From contig JAHLLI010000003.1 in the NCBI GenBank assembly GCA_020444245.1, forward strand, positions 186,001 through 250,000: DNA of 64,000 nucleotides, written 5' to 3'. The position numbers and the translations under genes were made by a program. Positions 41,396 to 53,292 of the stretch are shown in pieces. Each line of letters starts with the position of its first letter. Position 1 is the stretch's first letter. This stretch comes from Actinomycetales bacterium (lineage in GTDB: Bacteria; Actinomycetota; Actinomycetes; Actinomycetales; Cellulomonadaceae). The notes beneath the pieces are model-generated. The model was not told the DNA's origin. It was given only the letters and a program-made list of their open reading frames with translations, and made no database searches.

Positions 41396-42676
41396 TCAGT
41401 CGGCCGGGTGGAACCAGACGGTGCCGTCGACGTCGGGCTCGAACCACCCTCCGGTCACCGGCGCGCCGGGCACCCGCGCGGGGAACACGGTGACCAGCCC
41501 CTGGAGCGGCGCCGGCACGAGCGTCGCGGTGGAGCCGTCGGCCGCGTGCCACGCGGTGACCGGCGCCGGGAGGCCGAAGATCGGCCCCTCGGTCGCGTCG
41601 GGCAGGGCCAGGCTTCCCACCACCGCCGACCCGACGACGCCCCAGGCGAACGCCTGACCGGTGTCCGCCGGTGCCAACGTGGTCGGCGTCGCCAGCGCAG
41701 TGGAGTCCGCGACCAGCGCCCCCTGGTCCCAGGACCGGACGGCCAGCACGACGGCCCCGTCCGCGTCGGTCATGAGGCCCTCGACGTCGGACCCCGGCTC
41801 CACGGGCAGGCGCCACGTGACGTCGTCCTCGACCACGAACCAGGCCGTGGCGGCGCCGCCGCACGAGGCGAGCCACCGCGCCCCGTCCAGCCACGTGCTC
41901 GGCGAACAGGTCGCGACACCGGCAGGCACGGTGAGCTCGTCGAAGGTCGCGAGGTCCAGGAGGACGGGTGCGTAGGTCACGCCGTCCGCGGCCAGCAGCT
42001 CGACGCCGCTCGGGCTCGGCATCATCCGGACCAGCCCGCGGTCGAGCTCGGCCACGACGCTCCCGTCGAGGGTCAGGCGGACCGTGCGGCCCGCGTCGGC
42101 GGACCGCACGGTGACGACGAGATCCGTGGTGCCGTCGCCGACGAAGGTCGCCTCGACCGCCGTGGCTGCCGGCACGTCGGAGAGCAGCCCGGCGAGGTCC
42201 GGCCGCGCGACCTCCTCGCCGGTCTCCAGGTCCACGACCGCGAACGCCCCGGGTGGCACCGAGCCGTCGATCCCGAGCCCGAGCGACGTGCCCGGGAGCC
42301 ACTGGTCCAGGGTGAACGAGCCGAGCGGCGGCAGCTCGTACCGCACGCCGTCGGGCGAGATCAGGTCGACCACCCGCACCGTGCCCGACGGCGCGCTCTC
42401 GTCCTCGGCGCTGCCGGTCACGGTGGCGACGAGCCAGTCGGCATCGGTCGTGGCGAGCAGGCCGGCCGGGAGCTGCTGCGCCGACGGGAGCCGTGGGTCG
42501 ACCGTGACCGACGACACCATCGTGGGCTCCGGCGTGGAGCCGCTCGCGGTCGACGCCAGGTCGGATCTGCTCGACGTGGCGGGCGCCGCGGGCGAGCTGC
42601 CGGTCGGCGTGCAGCCCGCCAGCAGGAGGGTCGCCAGCACCGCAGCTCCCACGCCGAAGCGACCGACCCGACCCAC
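41396..42676 (-). CDS. Large secreted lipoprotein of unknown function
   Basis: The product has 426 residues. Signal peptide with LLLAGC (lipidated Cys at about 22) and a Ser/Thr/Pro-rich linker of about 35 residues. The mature part is rich in beta strands with acidic turns (VVDLISPDGVRYELPPLG, VVDLETGEEVARPDL, VRLTLDGSVVAEL, VVEDDVTWRLPVEPG), suggesting a beta-propeller of six or seven blades. No enzyme motif. GTG 42676 follows GAGAGGGGG. Its stop lies one base past the dinB stop on the other strand. Confidence 0.78.
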   Translation of the reverse strand: MGRVGRFGVGAAVLATLLLAGCTPTGSSPAAPATSSRSDLASTASGSTPEPTMVSSVTVDPRLPSAQQLPAGLLATTDADWLVATVTGSAEDESAPSGTVRVVDLISPDGVRYELPPLGSFTLDQWLPGTSLGLGIDGSVPPGAFAVVDLETGEEVARPDLAGLLSDVPAATAVEATFVGDGTTDLVVTVRSADAGRTVRLTLDGSVVAELDRGLVRMMPSPSGVELLAADGVTYAPVLLDLATFDELTVPAGVATCSPSTWLDGARWLASCGGAATAWFVVEDDVTWRLPVEPGSDVEGLMTDADGAVVLAVRSWDQGALVADSTALATPTTLAPADTGQAFAWGVVGSAVVGSLALPDATEGPIFGLPAPVTAWHAADGSTATLVPAPLQGLVTVFPARVPGAPVTGGWFEPDVDGTVWFHPAD

Positions 42677-42846
42677 CGCGCCCCCTCTCGTCCCGACGAC
42701 CGACCCACCATCGTGGCAGCCGCCGGACACGGCCCCCCGGTGCGGCGGTCACGATTGCGTTCCGAATAGGCAACGGCGAATCGGGCCCGACTCGACCATC
42801 CACAGGCCCTGGCGCACACTGCGCTCGCTCATCTAGTTTCGTGATC

Positions 42847-43554
42847 ATGCATCAAACTCGATCAAACGACACCATCGTGCATGACGTGTCGCTGCCCCGA
42901 TCGCTGGCCGTCTGGCCGCTACCGGCCGGGGCCGCGGCCCTGCTCGCCCGCGCGGCGGTCCGGGCGGCCACCACGACCGTCACGCTCGACGGTCGGGTCG
43001 CAGCCGTGGCGCTGGCCGTCGGCGCGGTGGCCGCCGCGGTCCTCGCGGTGGGCACGACGCTGCTGGTGCTGGGCGCGACGGCACGTGTGGCAGGCCGCCG
43101 GTGGCGCGCGGTCGAGGCCGCGGCGGCCCGGCTCACGCCCCGGCTGCTGCGGCGCGCGCTGGTCGTGGGCCTGGGTGCCGGGCTCAGCGGGCTGGCCGGG
43201 CCCGCGCTCGCCGACACCCCGCCGACGCTCGGTTGGCAGGTCACCGAGCAGGCCGCGGCCATCACCGACACGACCGCCACCACCGACACGACCGCCACCA
43301 TCGACGCCACCGCCACCGCCGTCGCCGACGTCCACCCGGCCGAGCCCACCCACTCCCCGCGCACCGTCGTGGTGCGGCCGGGCGACTGCCTGTGGTCGAT
43401 CGCGGCCGAGCACCTGCCCGACGGCGCGGACGACGCCGACATCGCACAGGCCTGGCCCGCCTGGTACGCGGCGAACGCCGACACCATCGGAGCCGACCCC
43501 GATCTCCTGCTGCCCGGTCAGCGGCTCGTCGTGCCCGACGGGGTCGACGCGTGA
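42847..43554 (+). CDS. LysM-domain membrane protein
   Basis: The product has 235 residues. Two hydrophobic segments (about 25-75 and 100-125) precede a Thr-rich linker with repeated TDTTAT units and a C-terminal LysM domain (VVVRPGDCLWSIAAEHLPDG, ADPDLLLPGQRLVVPDG). It probably binds peptidoglycan outside the membrane. A TAGTTT hexamer ends seven bases before ATG 42847; a GTG at 42841 is too close to it to be used. It is the first gene of a pair with the Rv3235-like gene. Confidence 0.85.
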   Translation: MHQTRSNDTIVHDVSLPRSLAVWPLPAGAAALLARAAVRAATTTVTLDGRVAAVALAVGAVAAAVLAVGTTLLVLGATARVAGRRWRAVEAAAARLTPRLLRRALVVGLGAGLSGLAGPALADTPPTLGWQVTEQAAAITDTTATTDTTATIDATATAVADVHPAEPTHSPRTVVVRPGDCLWSIAAEHLPDGADDADIAQAWPAWYAANADTIGADPDLLLPGQRLVVPDGVDA

Positions 43555-44069
43555 CCGCCACCGCACTCGCCACCCGCCGCCCCGCACCCGCGCCCACGCG
43601 TCCACGACTGCTGCTGCCACCCGTGACCGAGCCCCGGCCCCTCCCGGACCCCCACGAGGTCCTGCTGCGCCACCCCGTGACCCGCTCCGTGCTGCTACCC
43701 GCCGCCGAGGCGGACTGGCCGGTACCGCCCGCCGACCCCGCCTCGCGCTCCGCCCTGCCCGACCCGGAGCCGCTCGCCGGAGCCGTGGTGCTCGCCGCCG
43801 TCGAGGCGCTCGGCGGCTCCCGGCCGCTGGTCCAGCTCTCGCGGTGGGTCACCCCGGCGGTCTTCGAGCAGCTGAACGCCCGGGCGACCACCGCCGCGAC
43901 GACCCACCGGCGGCGTCCGACGATCCGTTCGACGCGCGTGGCGAGGGTGTCGGCGACCGCGGTGGAGGCCTGTGTCGTCGTGCACGACGGCGAGAGGGTG
44001 CGCGCGGCGGCTCTCCGCCTCCAGGTGCACCGACGCCACTGGCGGGTCACGGTGCTCCAGATCGGGTGA
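43551..44069 (+). CDS. Rv3235-family protein (DUF6459)
   Basis: The product has 172 residues. A Pro/Arg-rich N-terminal third is followed by the family core LAGAVVLAAVEALGGSRPLVQLSRWVTPAVFEQL and VEACVVVHDGERVRAAALRLQ, ending HRRHWRVTVLQIG. Members lie near secA in many Actinobacteria; the role is unknown. Its GTG overlaps the LysM gene stop as GTGA. A weak CCCCGCGC/GCGCGGGG stem at 44130-44160 may end the operon. Confidence 0.88.
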   Translation: MTATALATRRPAPAPTRPRLLLPPVTEPRPLPDPHEVLLRHPVTRSVLLPAAEADWPVPPADPASRSALPDPEPLAGAVVLAAVEALGGSRPLVQLSRWVTPAVFEQLNARATTAATTHRRRPTIRSTRVARVSATAVEACVVVHDGERVRAAALRLQVHRRHWRVTVLQIG

Positions 44070-44199
44070 ACCGTTGCGACCCCCGCTCGTCCCATCGGGC
44101 GTCGCTCGCCCGTAGGCGCCGCCGCCGGACCCCGCGCACCGGTACGGTCGGCGCGCGGGGGCCGGCGCGGCTCCACCGACCGGCAGACCTGGAGGCGTC

Positions 44200-44850
44200 G
44201 TGTCCGAGCAGCGGAGCCCCGAGGCGCGCGGCACGCCGCGCGGCCTGTACGCGCTCAAGCCCTGGTACACCCGCCGGCTGAGGGTCGTGGTCGACGGCGC
44301 GGCGCACCGCGGCATCTCGCCGGACGTCTTCACCGCGCTCGGCGTGGTCGCGGCGGTCGGCGCGGGCGCCGCGATCGCCGTGGCGTGGTGGCCGGTCGCG
44401 CTCGTGCTGCTCGCGGCTCGCCTGGCCGGCGCGAACCTCGACGGGGCGGTGGCCCGCGCCCGGGGCGTCTCGCGCCCGTGGGGCTTCGTGCTCAACGAGG
44501 TGGGCGACCGCGCGAGCGACCTCGCGATGTTCGCCGGGCTGACCTTGCTCGCGGTGCGCACGCCGGAGGCCATCTGGGTCGGCCCATCGTGGCCGGCGGT
44601 CGCGTGGGTGCTGACCGCGGCCGTGGCGGCCGGTCTGCCCACGTTCGCCTCGCTCGCGGCCGCGGGCGCCGGCGCACCCCGGCTGAACGGCGGACCGTTC
44701 GGCAAGACCGAACGCTGCCTGGCGGCCGTGGTCGCCGCAGCTGTCCCGACATGGCTGCCGGCGATCGCCGCGCTGGTCGCGGTCGGTTCGCTGGCCACCG
44801 CGGCCGTCCGGCTGGCGCGGAGCCACGACGCGTTGGGCGCCGCCGCGTGA
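44200..44850 (+). CDS. CDP-alcohol phosphatidyltransferase (YnbA-like)
   Basis: The product has 216 residues and about five membrane helices. The signature [16 protein letters not shown] then [11 protein letters not shown] follows the CDP-alcohol motif D-G-x2-A-R-x8-G-x3-D-x3-D, but with Asn in place of the second-last Asp. As I recall, E. coli YnbA has the same LNE-x-GD form and a similar GPFGK segment, present here as [11 protein letters not shown]. It should move a phosphatidyl group from CDP-diacylglycerol to an unknown alcohol. GTG 44200 follows TGGAGG; TACGGT at 44143 may be the promoter. Confidence 0.85.
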   Translation: MSEQRSPEARGTPRGLYALKPWYTRRLRVVVDGAAHRGISPDVFTALGVVAAVGAGAAIAVAWWPVALVLLAARLAGANLDGAVARARGVSRPWGFVLNEVGDRASDLAMFAGLTLLAVRTPEAIWVGPSWPAVAWVLTAAVAAGLPTFASLAAAGAGAPRLNGGPFGKTERCLAAVVAAAVPTWLPAIAALVAVGSLATAAVRLARSHDALGAAA

Positions 44851-45773
44851 GCGCTTCGCGCGCCGTGCTGCCCGCGGCCGACCCGCTCGGCGACTGGCTC
44901 GGCTGGGACCGCACCGCATGGTGGACCCTCGACCTTCCGGTGCTCGGACACCTGGAGGGCCGGGCGACCTTCCTGGCCGGGCTCTCCCTGGTCGTGCTCG
45001 CCCTCGCGGCCGTGCCCGTGTTCGCGTCCCGCAAGCCGGAGCTACGCCGGCGATGGACCACCTGGGCGATCCTCCTGCCGGTGGTCGGCATCCCGGTATG
45101 GCTCGGCCCGGGCCCGACCGCCGCGCTCGCGATCGTTGCCGCCCTCCAGGGCGTGCGTGAGCTGGCCCGGCTGCTCGACCTGCCGCGCGCCGAGGTCGCG
45201 ATCCTGGCGGCGTTGTCGGTGTTCTACCCGCTCGCCGCGTGGCTGCACCCCAGCTGGCTCGAGCTCGCGCCCCTGCTCGCACTGATGTGTGCGGTGCCGT
45301 CGGTGCTGCGCGGCGACACCGTGCACGGGACAGAGCGCGCCGCGGCCACCGCTTTCGGCTCGATCTGGGTGCCGTGGGCCATGGCCCACCTGGTGGTCGT
45401 GGGGTCCGACGCCTACCTGCTGTTCCTCGCGGTCGCGGCGACCGACGTCGCGGCGTGGGCCGGCGGCACCGGGCTGGCGCGGTTCGCCTGGGCCAGGCGG
45501 CCGCTCACGCCGTTGTCACCCAACAAGACGGTCGGGGGGGTTGTCGGAGCGCTGATCGGTGGGACGCTCGTCCTGACACTGCTCGGCGAGCTGTCGGCAG
45601 GACTGGTGATCGCGGTGGTCGTCGGTAGCGTCGGAGGGGACCTGGTGGAGTCGATGGTCAAGCGATCCGCGGGCGTCAAGGACGCCGGCGACTGGCTGCC
45701 CGGGTTCGGCGGGCTGCTGGACCGGGTGGACTCGCTGCTGTTCGTGCTCCCGCTGGCGGCGGTGCTCGGATGA
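44847..45773 (+). CDS. Phosphatidate cytidylyltransferase, CdsA paralogue (YnbB-like)
   Basis: The product has 308 residues with eight or more membrane helices. The CdsA signature is near the C terminus: [20 protein letters not shown] then GLLDRVDS. The usual PGHGG is PGFGG, with His replaced by Phe, while the KD and DRVD metal residues remain. It makes CDP-diacylglycerol from CTP and phosphatidate, here next to its user. GTGA overlap with the gene before and ATGA with the gene after. The essential cdsA is expected elsewhere near frr/pyrH. Confidence 0.9.
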   Translation: MSASRAVLPAADPLGDWLGWDRTAWWTLDLPVLGHLEGRATFLAGLSLVVLALAAVPVFASRKPELRRRWTTWAILLPVVGIPVWLGPGPTAALAIVAALQGVRELARLLDLPRAEVAILAALSVFYPLAAWLHPSWLELAPLLALMCAVPSVLRGDTVHGTERAAATAFGSIWVPWAMAHLVVVGSDAYLLFLAVAATDVAAWAGGTGLARFAWARRPLTPLSPNKTVGGVVGALIGGTLVLTLLGELSAGLVIAVVVGSVGGDLVESMVKRSAGVKDAGDWLPGFGGLLDRVDSLLFVLPLAAVLG

Positions 45774-47179
45774 CCGACGCCGACCACCCGCACCGCCCCG
45801 GGCTGGCCGAGCAGGCGCAGACCCACCTCGCCGAGGCCCAGACCCACCTCAGCGAGGCCCAGGCGCGCATCACCGCCCAGGCCCACAGCCACCTCGCCGA
45901 CGCCCAGGCCCGCCTGGCCGAGGCGCAGTCCGCCCTGGGCGAGCAGGCCGCCCGGGTCGGCGAGGAGGTCATGCGGGTCCGCCGCCGCGTCGGGCTGCCG
46001 CCGGGCTTCAACCTCGCAGGCGCTGCCCGCCACCGGTTCTGGCGCTCGGTGTTCCAGCTCGTCGGCGGCTTCCGCGTGACGGGCTCCGCGCCGTACCAGG
46101 CGATGGTCGTCGCGGCGAACCACCAGTCGCACGCCGACACCGCGGCGCTCCTGGCAGCGATGCCCGCGCCGTACAAGCCCGTCGTGGTCGCCGCGGACGA
46201 CTACTGGTTCGACTCCAGGTGGCGGCGCACCCTGCTGTCGCTGGCCACCGGCGGGGTCCCGGTGGACCGTGTCACCGGCGGTGGGTACGCGAGCCTGGTG
46301 GCGGGCGCGGAGAAGGTGCTCGGCGCCGGGTCGACGCTCCTGGTATTCCCCGAGGGCACGCGCAGCACGGACGGCACCCTGGGCCCGCTGCACCGTGGTG
46401 CGATGCGGATCGCTCAGGAGTTCGAGGTCCCGCTGCTGCCGATCGCGCTGGTGGGCACCGGAGCGCTGCTGCCCAAGCGCGGCCGCCTGCACCCGGCCGC
46501 GGTCGAGGTGCGAGTGGGCACGGCCATCGCCCCGCAGGACCTCACCTCGATGGACCAGGTGGCCGACCAGCTGCGCGAGCTGCTCGACCGTGGTCCCGCG
46601 GTCCCGGGCGTCTCACGCACGTGGCAGGCGGTGCACCGCTTCATGGCCGGGCCGGGCGGGCCGATCGGCGCGTTCGCGTGGTCGTTCGCCGAGGCGCTGT
46701 CCTGGCCGATCACCTCAGAGGCGTACCTGCTGTTCGTCGGCGCGGCCCACCCCCGCCGGATCCCGGCGGCCGTCGCGATGCAGGCCCTGGGCTCGACCGC
46801 GGGCGTGCTGGTGCACGGCGCCCTGGTGCGCCGCGGGCACCGACCGCCGACGCCGTGGACCACCCCCGCCATGCACGCAACCGCGGCCGAGCACCTCACG
46901 GCCGGGGTCAGCGGCATGTGGCGCCAGGCACTCAACGGCGTGCCGGTCAAGGTCTACGCCCGCGCCGCGGCCGAGGCGGGACTGGCCGGGGTGCCCCTCG
47001 CCGGGCACACCCTGGCCGCCCGGGGCGCGCGTGCCGTCGGGTTCGGCGCCGCGATCGCCGCTGGCGCGTGGGCCGGGCACCGCGTGCTGGAGCGCGCGTA
47101 CGGGCCCTACCTCACCGCCAGCGTGACGACGTACCTCGCCGGGCTCGCTGCGGTCGTGCACCGCTGGCGGCGTCGCTGA
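45770..47179 (+). CDS. PlsC acyltransferase with N-terminal amphipathic repeats and C-terminal DedA/YqaA-like domain
   Basis: The product has 469 residues, about twice a plain PlsC. Residues 10-65 hold repeated HLAEAQ/HLSEAQ units forming one long amphipathic helix. Residues 85-270 are the PlsC domain: [10 protein letters not shown] (HX4D), [10 protein letters not shown] and PIALVGTG. Residues 290-460 look like a DedA/VTT protein of the YqaA kind: [39 protein letters not shown] and [16 protein letters not shown] then RGARAVGF. Acylation of a lysophospholipid and its transbilayer movement could be joined here; the DedA call is by pattern only. ATGA overlap with cdsA. Confidence 0.82.
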   Translation: MTDADHPHRPGLAEQAQTHLAEAQTHLSEAQARITAQAHSHLADAQARLAEAQSALGEQAARVGEEVMRVRRRVGLPPGFNLAGAARHRFWRSVFQLVGGFRVTGSAPYQAMVVAANHQSHADTAALLAAMPAPYKPVVVAADDYWFDSRWRRTLLSLATGGVPVDRVTGGGYASLVAGAEKVLGAGSTLLVFPEGTRSTDGTLGPLHRGAMRIAQEFEVPLLPIALVGTGALLPKRGRLHPAAVEVRVGTAIAPQDLTSMDQVADQLRELLDRGPAVPGVSRTWQAVHRFMAGPGGPIGAFAWSFAEALSWPITSEAYLLFVGAAHPRRIPAAVAMQALGSTAGVLVHGALVRRGHRPPTPWTTPAMHATAAEHLTAGVSGMWRQALNGVPVKVYARAAAEAGLAGVPLAGHTLAARGARAVGFGAAIAAGAWAGHRVLERAYGPYLTASVTTYLAGLAAVVHRWRRR

Positions 47180-47182
47180 GCG

Positions 47183-50098
<2,916 letters not shown>

Positions 50099-50120
50099 GC
50101 TCGCTCCATGGTCGGCGGCG

Positions 50121-50140
50121 CCGGTGCCGGACGGCACCGG
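50121..50140 (-). terminator. Small hairpin between the EamA gene and secA
   Basis: CCGGTGCC, GGAC, GGCACCGG: eight-base perfect arms and a four-base loop, just past the EamA stop and 23 bases before secA. Confidence 0.45.
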
Positions 50141-50157
50141 ACGAGGTCCGTGGGCGC

Positions 50158-51063
50158 TCAGCGCACCTGGCGCGGACCAGCAGCCATGGTAGGCGCAACT
50201 CGCAGCACGACGATGCTGGACACCAGCAACGCCCCACCCAGCACCCCGATCACCCCGAGCTGCTCGTCGAAGATCAGCGCCGCGCCCACCGCGGCGGTCA
50301 GCGGCTCCAGCAGCGCCACCAGGCTCGCCGCGGTCGCGGGCACCGTCCGCAGGCCGGAGAAGTAGGCGCCGTACGCCAGCGCCGTCGGCCCGAGCCCGAG
50401 CCACACGAGCAGCCCGACCGCGACACCGGTCGTCGGCCGCAGCGGGCCGCCGAGCAGGCCCGCCACCGGTGCCAGCAGCAGCGCTCCCAAGGTGAACGCG
50501 ACGCCGGTGAGCTCCAGGGCACCCAGGCCCGGCGCCGGCGCGCGGTTGACCACCGTGATGGCGGCGAACGCGGCGGCCGGGACCAGCGCGAGCAGGGCGC
50601 CGAGCACGGGTGCGTCACCGCCGGCCGGCGCGCCGAGCAGCAGCACCAGCCCCACGAGGGCGAGCGCGAGGGCACCGACGGTCCGGGGCGAGGGCGCGGA
50701 CCGGGTGAGTGCGGCCGTGGCACCGGCGACCATCACCGGTGCGGCACCGAGCGCCACCAGGGTCGCGGTGCTCACCGAGCCGAGCGCCACGGCCGCGAAG
50801 TAGGCGCTCTGGTAGACGGCGGCGAGCACCCCGGTGACCACGATCCGCGTCACCACCGCACGCGTACGGGGCACCCGGTGCAGCCGCCCGGCCAGCGCCA
50901 GGCCCACGAGCAGCAGCACCCCACCCACGCCGAGCCGGTAGGCCCCCACGGTCAGCGGGCCCATGCCCTGCTCGGCGAGCGCAGCTCCGGTCAGCCCACC
51001 GGTCCCCCACAGCACCGCGCCGACCACGACCAGGGCCAGGTCGCGTGGGCGGGTCTGCGTCAC
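50158..51063 (-). CDS. EamA/DMT-superfamily exporter
   Basis: The product has 301 residues, ten predicted helices and two EamA repeats ([19 protein letters not shown] and [20 protein letters not shown]). Members export amino acids, nucleosides or drugs; the substrate cannot be read. The start at GTG 51063 is supported by TAGGGT six bases upstream. It opens the accessory block between secA and hpf. Confidence 0.9.
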   Translation of the reverse strand: MTQTRPRDLALVVVGAVLWGTGGLTGAALAEQGMGPLTVGAYRLGVGGVLLLVGLALAGRLHRVPRTRAVVTRIVVTGVLAAVYQSAYFAAVALGSVSTATLVALGAAPVMVAGATAALTRSAPSPRTVGALALALVGLVLLLGAPAGGDAPVLGALLALVPAAAFAAITVVNRAPAPGLGALELTGVAFTLGALLLAPVAGLLGGPLRPTTGVAVGLLVWLGLGPTALAYGAYFSGLRTVPATAASLVALLEPLTAAVGAALIFDEQLGVIGVLGGALLVSSIVVLRVAPTMAAGPRQVR

Positions 51064-51069
51064 GCGCGC

Positions 51070-51075
51070 ACCCTA
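51070..51075 (-). promoter_or_regulatory. Candidate leaderless -10 (TAGGGT)
   Basis: It ends six bases before GTG 51063 of the EamA gene. Confidence 0.5.
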
Positions 51076-51123
51076 GGCCCCCTGGATGATCGCTCTGTTA
51101 CGGGGCCGCCCGGGAGCGCAGGC

Positions 51124-52137
51124 TCAGCCGACGCGGGTGCGGACGAGCATCTTGCCGACGTTGCCGCCACGCATCATGGTCAGGAAGGCATCCACGGCGT
51201 TCTCGACGCCGTCGACCACCGTCTCGTCGTAGGCGATCCGGCCCTCGGTGAACCAGCCGGTGACCAGCCGGTTGAACTCCTCGGCACGGTGCAGGTAGCC
51301 GCCGATCGTGAAGCCCCTGAGGGTCAGCCCGCGCGTGATCAGGTTGGCCATGTTGTCCGGGCCGGGCCGCCGCTCACTGGCGTTGTAGGTGGAGATCGCG
51401 CCGCACAGCGCGGCACGGCCGCCGGGCTTCATCACGTCGAGCGCGGCCTCGAGGTGGTCCCCGCCGACGTTGTCGAAGAACACGTCGACGCCGTCGGGCG
51501 CGGCCTGGGCGAGCTGCTCGCGGACCGGCGCGTCCTTGTAGCTGAACGCCACGTCGTAGCCGTACTTCTCGGTCAGCAGCGCCACCTTCTGCGGCGAACC
51601 GGCCGAGCCGATCACCCGGCTCGCACCGAGCAGCCGCGCGAGCTGGCCGGCCGCGGTGCCCACGGCACCCGCGGCGCCGGACACGAACACGGTGTCGCCG
51701 GGGCGGACCGGGGCGATGTCGGTCAGGCCGACGAATGCCGTCAGGCCCGTCATGCCGAGCGTGCCCAGGTAGAGCGAGAGCGGGACGCCCGGGACCTCGG
51801 GCACCACCCGGAAGCCGGCGGCGTCCTCCTGGACGAGGTCGCGCCACCCGAACTGGTGCAGCACGACGGCGCCCACGGGCACCTCGCCGGAGGTCGACTC
51901 CACGACCCGCCCGACCGCCCCGCCGGTCATCGTCTCGCCGAGCCCGTAGGGCGGCGCGTAGCTCTTCGCGTCGTCCATCCGGCCCCTCATGTACGGGTCC
52001 ACCGAGATGTACTCGTTGACCACCCGCACCTGGCCGGGGCCGAGCGGGCCGTACTCGACGCGGACGGTCGCGAAGTCCTCGGGGGTGGGCCACCCCTGGG
52101 GGCGGGCGGCGAGCTGGATCTGGGTGCTGACGGGCAT
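51124..52137 (-). CDS. NADP-dependent oxidoreductase, zinc-free MDR family (CurA type)
   Basis: The product has 337 residues. VNEYISVDPYMRGRMDDAKSY near the start and TVFVSGAAGAVGTAAGQLA, the AxxGxxG NADPH loop, are hallmarks of the leukotriene B4 12-hydroxydehydrogenase/CurA group; there are no zinc-ligand cysteines. These enzymes reduce alkenal and alkenone double bonds. It follows the DUF1304 gene by 88 bases and is probably under the same TetR operator, which suggests detoxification of reactive carbonyls. Confidence 0.92.
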   Translation of the reverse strand: MPVSTQIQLAARPQGWPTPEDFATVRVEYGPLGPGQVRVVNEYISVDPYMRGRMDDAKSYAPPYGLGETMTGGAVGRVVESTSGEVPVGAVVLHQFGWRDLVQEDAAGFRVVPEVPGVPLSLYLGTLGMTGLTAFVGLTDIAPVRPGDTVFVSGAAGAVGTAAGQLARLLGASRVIGSAGSPQKVALLTEKYGYDVAFSYKDAPVREQLAQAAPDGVDVFFDNVGGDHLEAALDVMKPGGRAALCGAISTYNASERRPGPDNMANLITRGLTLRGFTIGGYLHRAEEFNRLVTGWFTEGRIAYDETVVDGVENAVDAFLTMMRGGNVGKMLVRTRVG

Positions 52138-52225
52138 GGCTGCTTCTCTCGATCCTTCGGTGGTGGTGGGGCCGACGAGGCCGTGGTCGGAGGGGTCCGG
52201 GCGCTGCACGCGCCCGTCGGCGCGG

Positions 52226-52612
52226 CTACGCCACGAGCCCGATCACCAGCGCGACGACCCCCAGCAGGGGCGGCGTGAGCTGGACGAGGGCGGCTCGGGC
52301 CTTGGCCGGCGACGACAGCAGGAGCACGAGCCCGGCCGCCACCATCGACCCGGCGCCGGCGAGCACCAGGGTGGCCCCCACCGCGGTCCGGCCGCCCGCC
52401 AGCAGGACGATGCCGACCACCGTCACGACGGCGAGGAACAGGTTGTAGAACCCCTGGTTGAAGGCGAGGGCACGGGTGGTCTCGGCCTCCTCGCGCGTCG
52501 TGCCGAAGACCGCCCGGGTCCGGTCGCCGGTCCAGAGCAAGGACTCCAGCACGAAGATGTAGACGTGCACGGCCGCGGCGACCCCCGCGAGCAGACATCC
52601 GGCGACGATCAC
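52226..52612 (-). CDS. DUF1304 small membrane protein
   Basis: The product has 128 residues and four membrane helices. VHVYIFVLESLLW, ALAFNQGFYNLFLA and GRTAVGATLVLAGAGSMV are characteristic of DUF1304. Function unknown. GTG 52612 follows AGGAGG at good spacing. It is the first gene behind the TetR operator, facing the tetR-type gene. Confidence 0.88.
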   Translation of the reverse strand: MIVAGCLLAGVAAAVHVYIFVLESLLWTGDRTRAVFGTTREEAETTRALAFNQGFYNLFLAVVTVVGIVLLAGGRTAVGATLVLAGAGSMVAAGLVLLLSSPAKARAALVQLTPPLLGVVALVIGLVA

Positions 52613-52638
52613 GCGACCTCCTGAGGCATGGCCCTGAG

Positions 52639-52672
52639 ACCATATTGTGTACTGATCGGTACACAATATACT
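52639..52672. promoter_or_regulatory. TetR operator with two face-to-face promoters
   Basis: The core 52642-52669 is a perfect inverted repeat with arms ATATTGTGTAC and GTACACAATAT and spacer TGATCG. It also carries TTGTGT-N16-TATACT on the plus strand (for tetR) and TTGTGT-N16-TATGGT on the minus strand (for DUF1304), so one bound dimer would shut both. Confidence 0.88.
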
Positions 52673-52704
52673 GCACCGGTCAGCCCACCGAACGGAGGCG
52701 CAAG

Positions 52705-53289
52705 ATGGGGCGGCCCCAGACCTTCGACACCACCGAGGTGGTGCGCGCGGCGCGCGGGGTGTTCTGGGAGCACGGCTACGAGGACGCGTCCCTGCCCGCG
52801 CTCGAGGCAGCCACCGGCCTGCGCCGGTCGAGCCTGTACCACGCGTTCGGCAGCAAGCGCGGCCTGTTCGACGCCGCCGTGACGAGCTACCTCGACGAGG
52901 TGATCCGCCCTCGGCTGCGCCCGCTGCTCACCTCGCCCGTCGCAGCACACGCCGTCGTGGACTACCTCACGGGCCTGCGTGACGCCCTCACCCGACCCGG
53001 CTCCCCCGCCGCACGCAGCGGCTGCCTGCTCGTCAACGCCGCGGGCGCACCGATCGCCAAGGACCGCGCCGTGGCGGGGGTCGTCGCCGACTACCGCCGA
53101 GAGCTCCACGCCGCCCTGCGCGCGGGGATCGCCGCCCACCTCCCGCTCGCGAGCCCCGCACAGGTGGACCGGCGTGCCACGATGATCACCTCGCTCGTGC
53201 TGGCAGCGATGACCCTCGTCCGGATCGATCCCGAGCAGGCCGGTGCCACCCTCGACGCGGGGATCGCACTGCTCGACGAGGAGACCTGA
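52705..53289 (+). CDS. TetR-family repressor
   Basis: The product has 194 residues. The helix-turn-helix is FDTTEVVRAARGVFWEHGYE, ASLPALEAATGLRRSSLYHAFGSK. The C-terminal domain has SGCLLVNAAGAPIAKD, close to the TetR subgroup (AcuR/NemR-like, C-terminal type TetR_C_16/47) that responds to electrophiles and has a Cys there. ATG 52705 follows GGAGG. The divergent target and the palindromic operator between make it the local repressor. Confidence 0.92.
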   Translation: MGRPQTFDTTEVVRAARGVFWEHGYEDASLPALEAATGLRRSSLYHAFGSKRGLFDAAVTSYLDEVIRPRLRPLLTSPVAAHAVVDYLTGLRDALTRPGSPAARSGCLLVNAAGAPIAKDRAVAGVVADYRRELHAALRAGIAAHLPLASPAQVDRRATMITSLVLAAMTLVRIDPEQAGATLDAGIALLDEET

Positions 53290-53292
53290 GGC

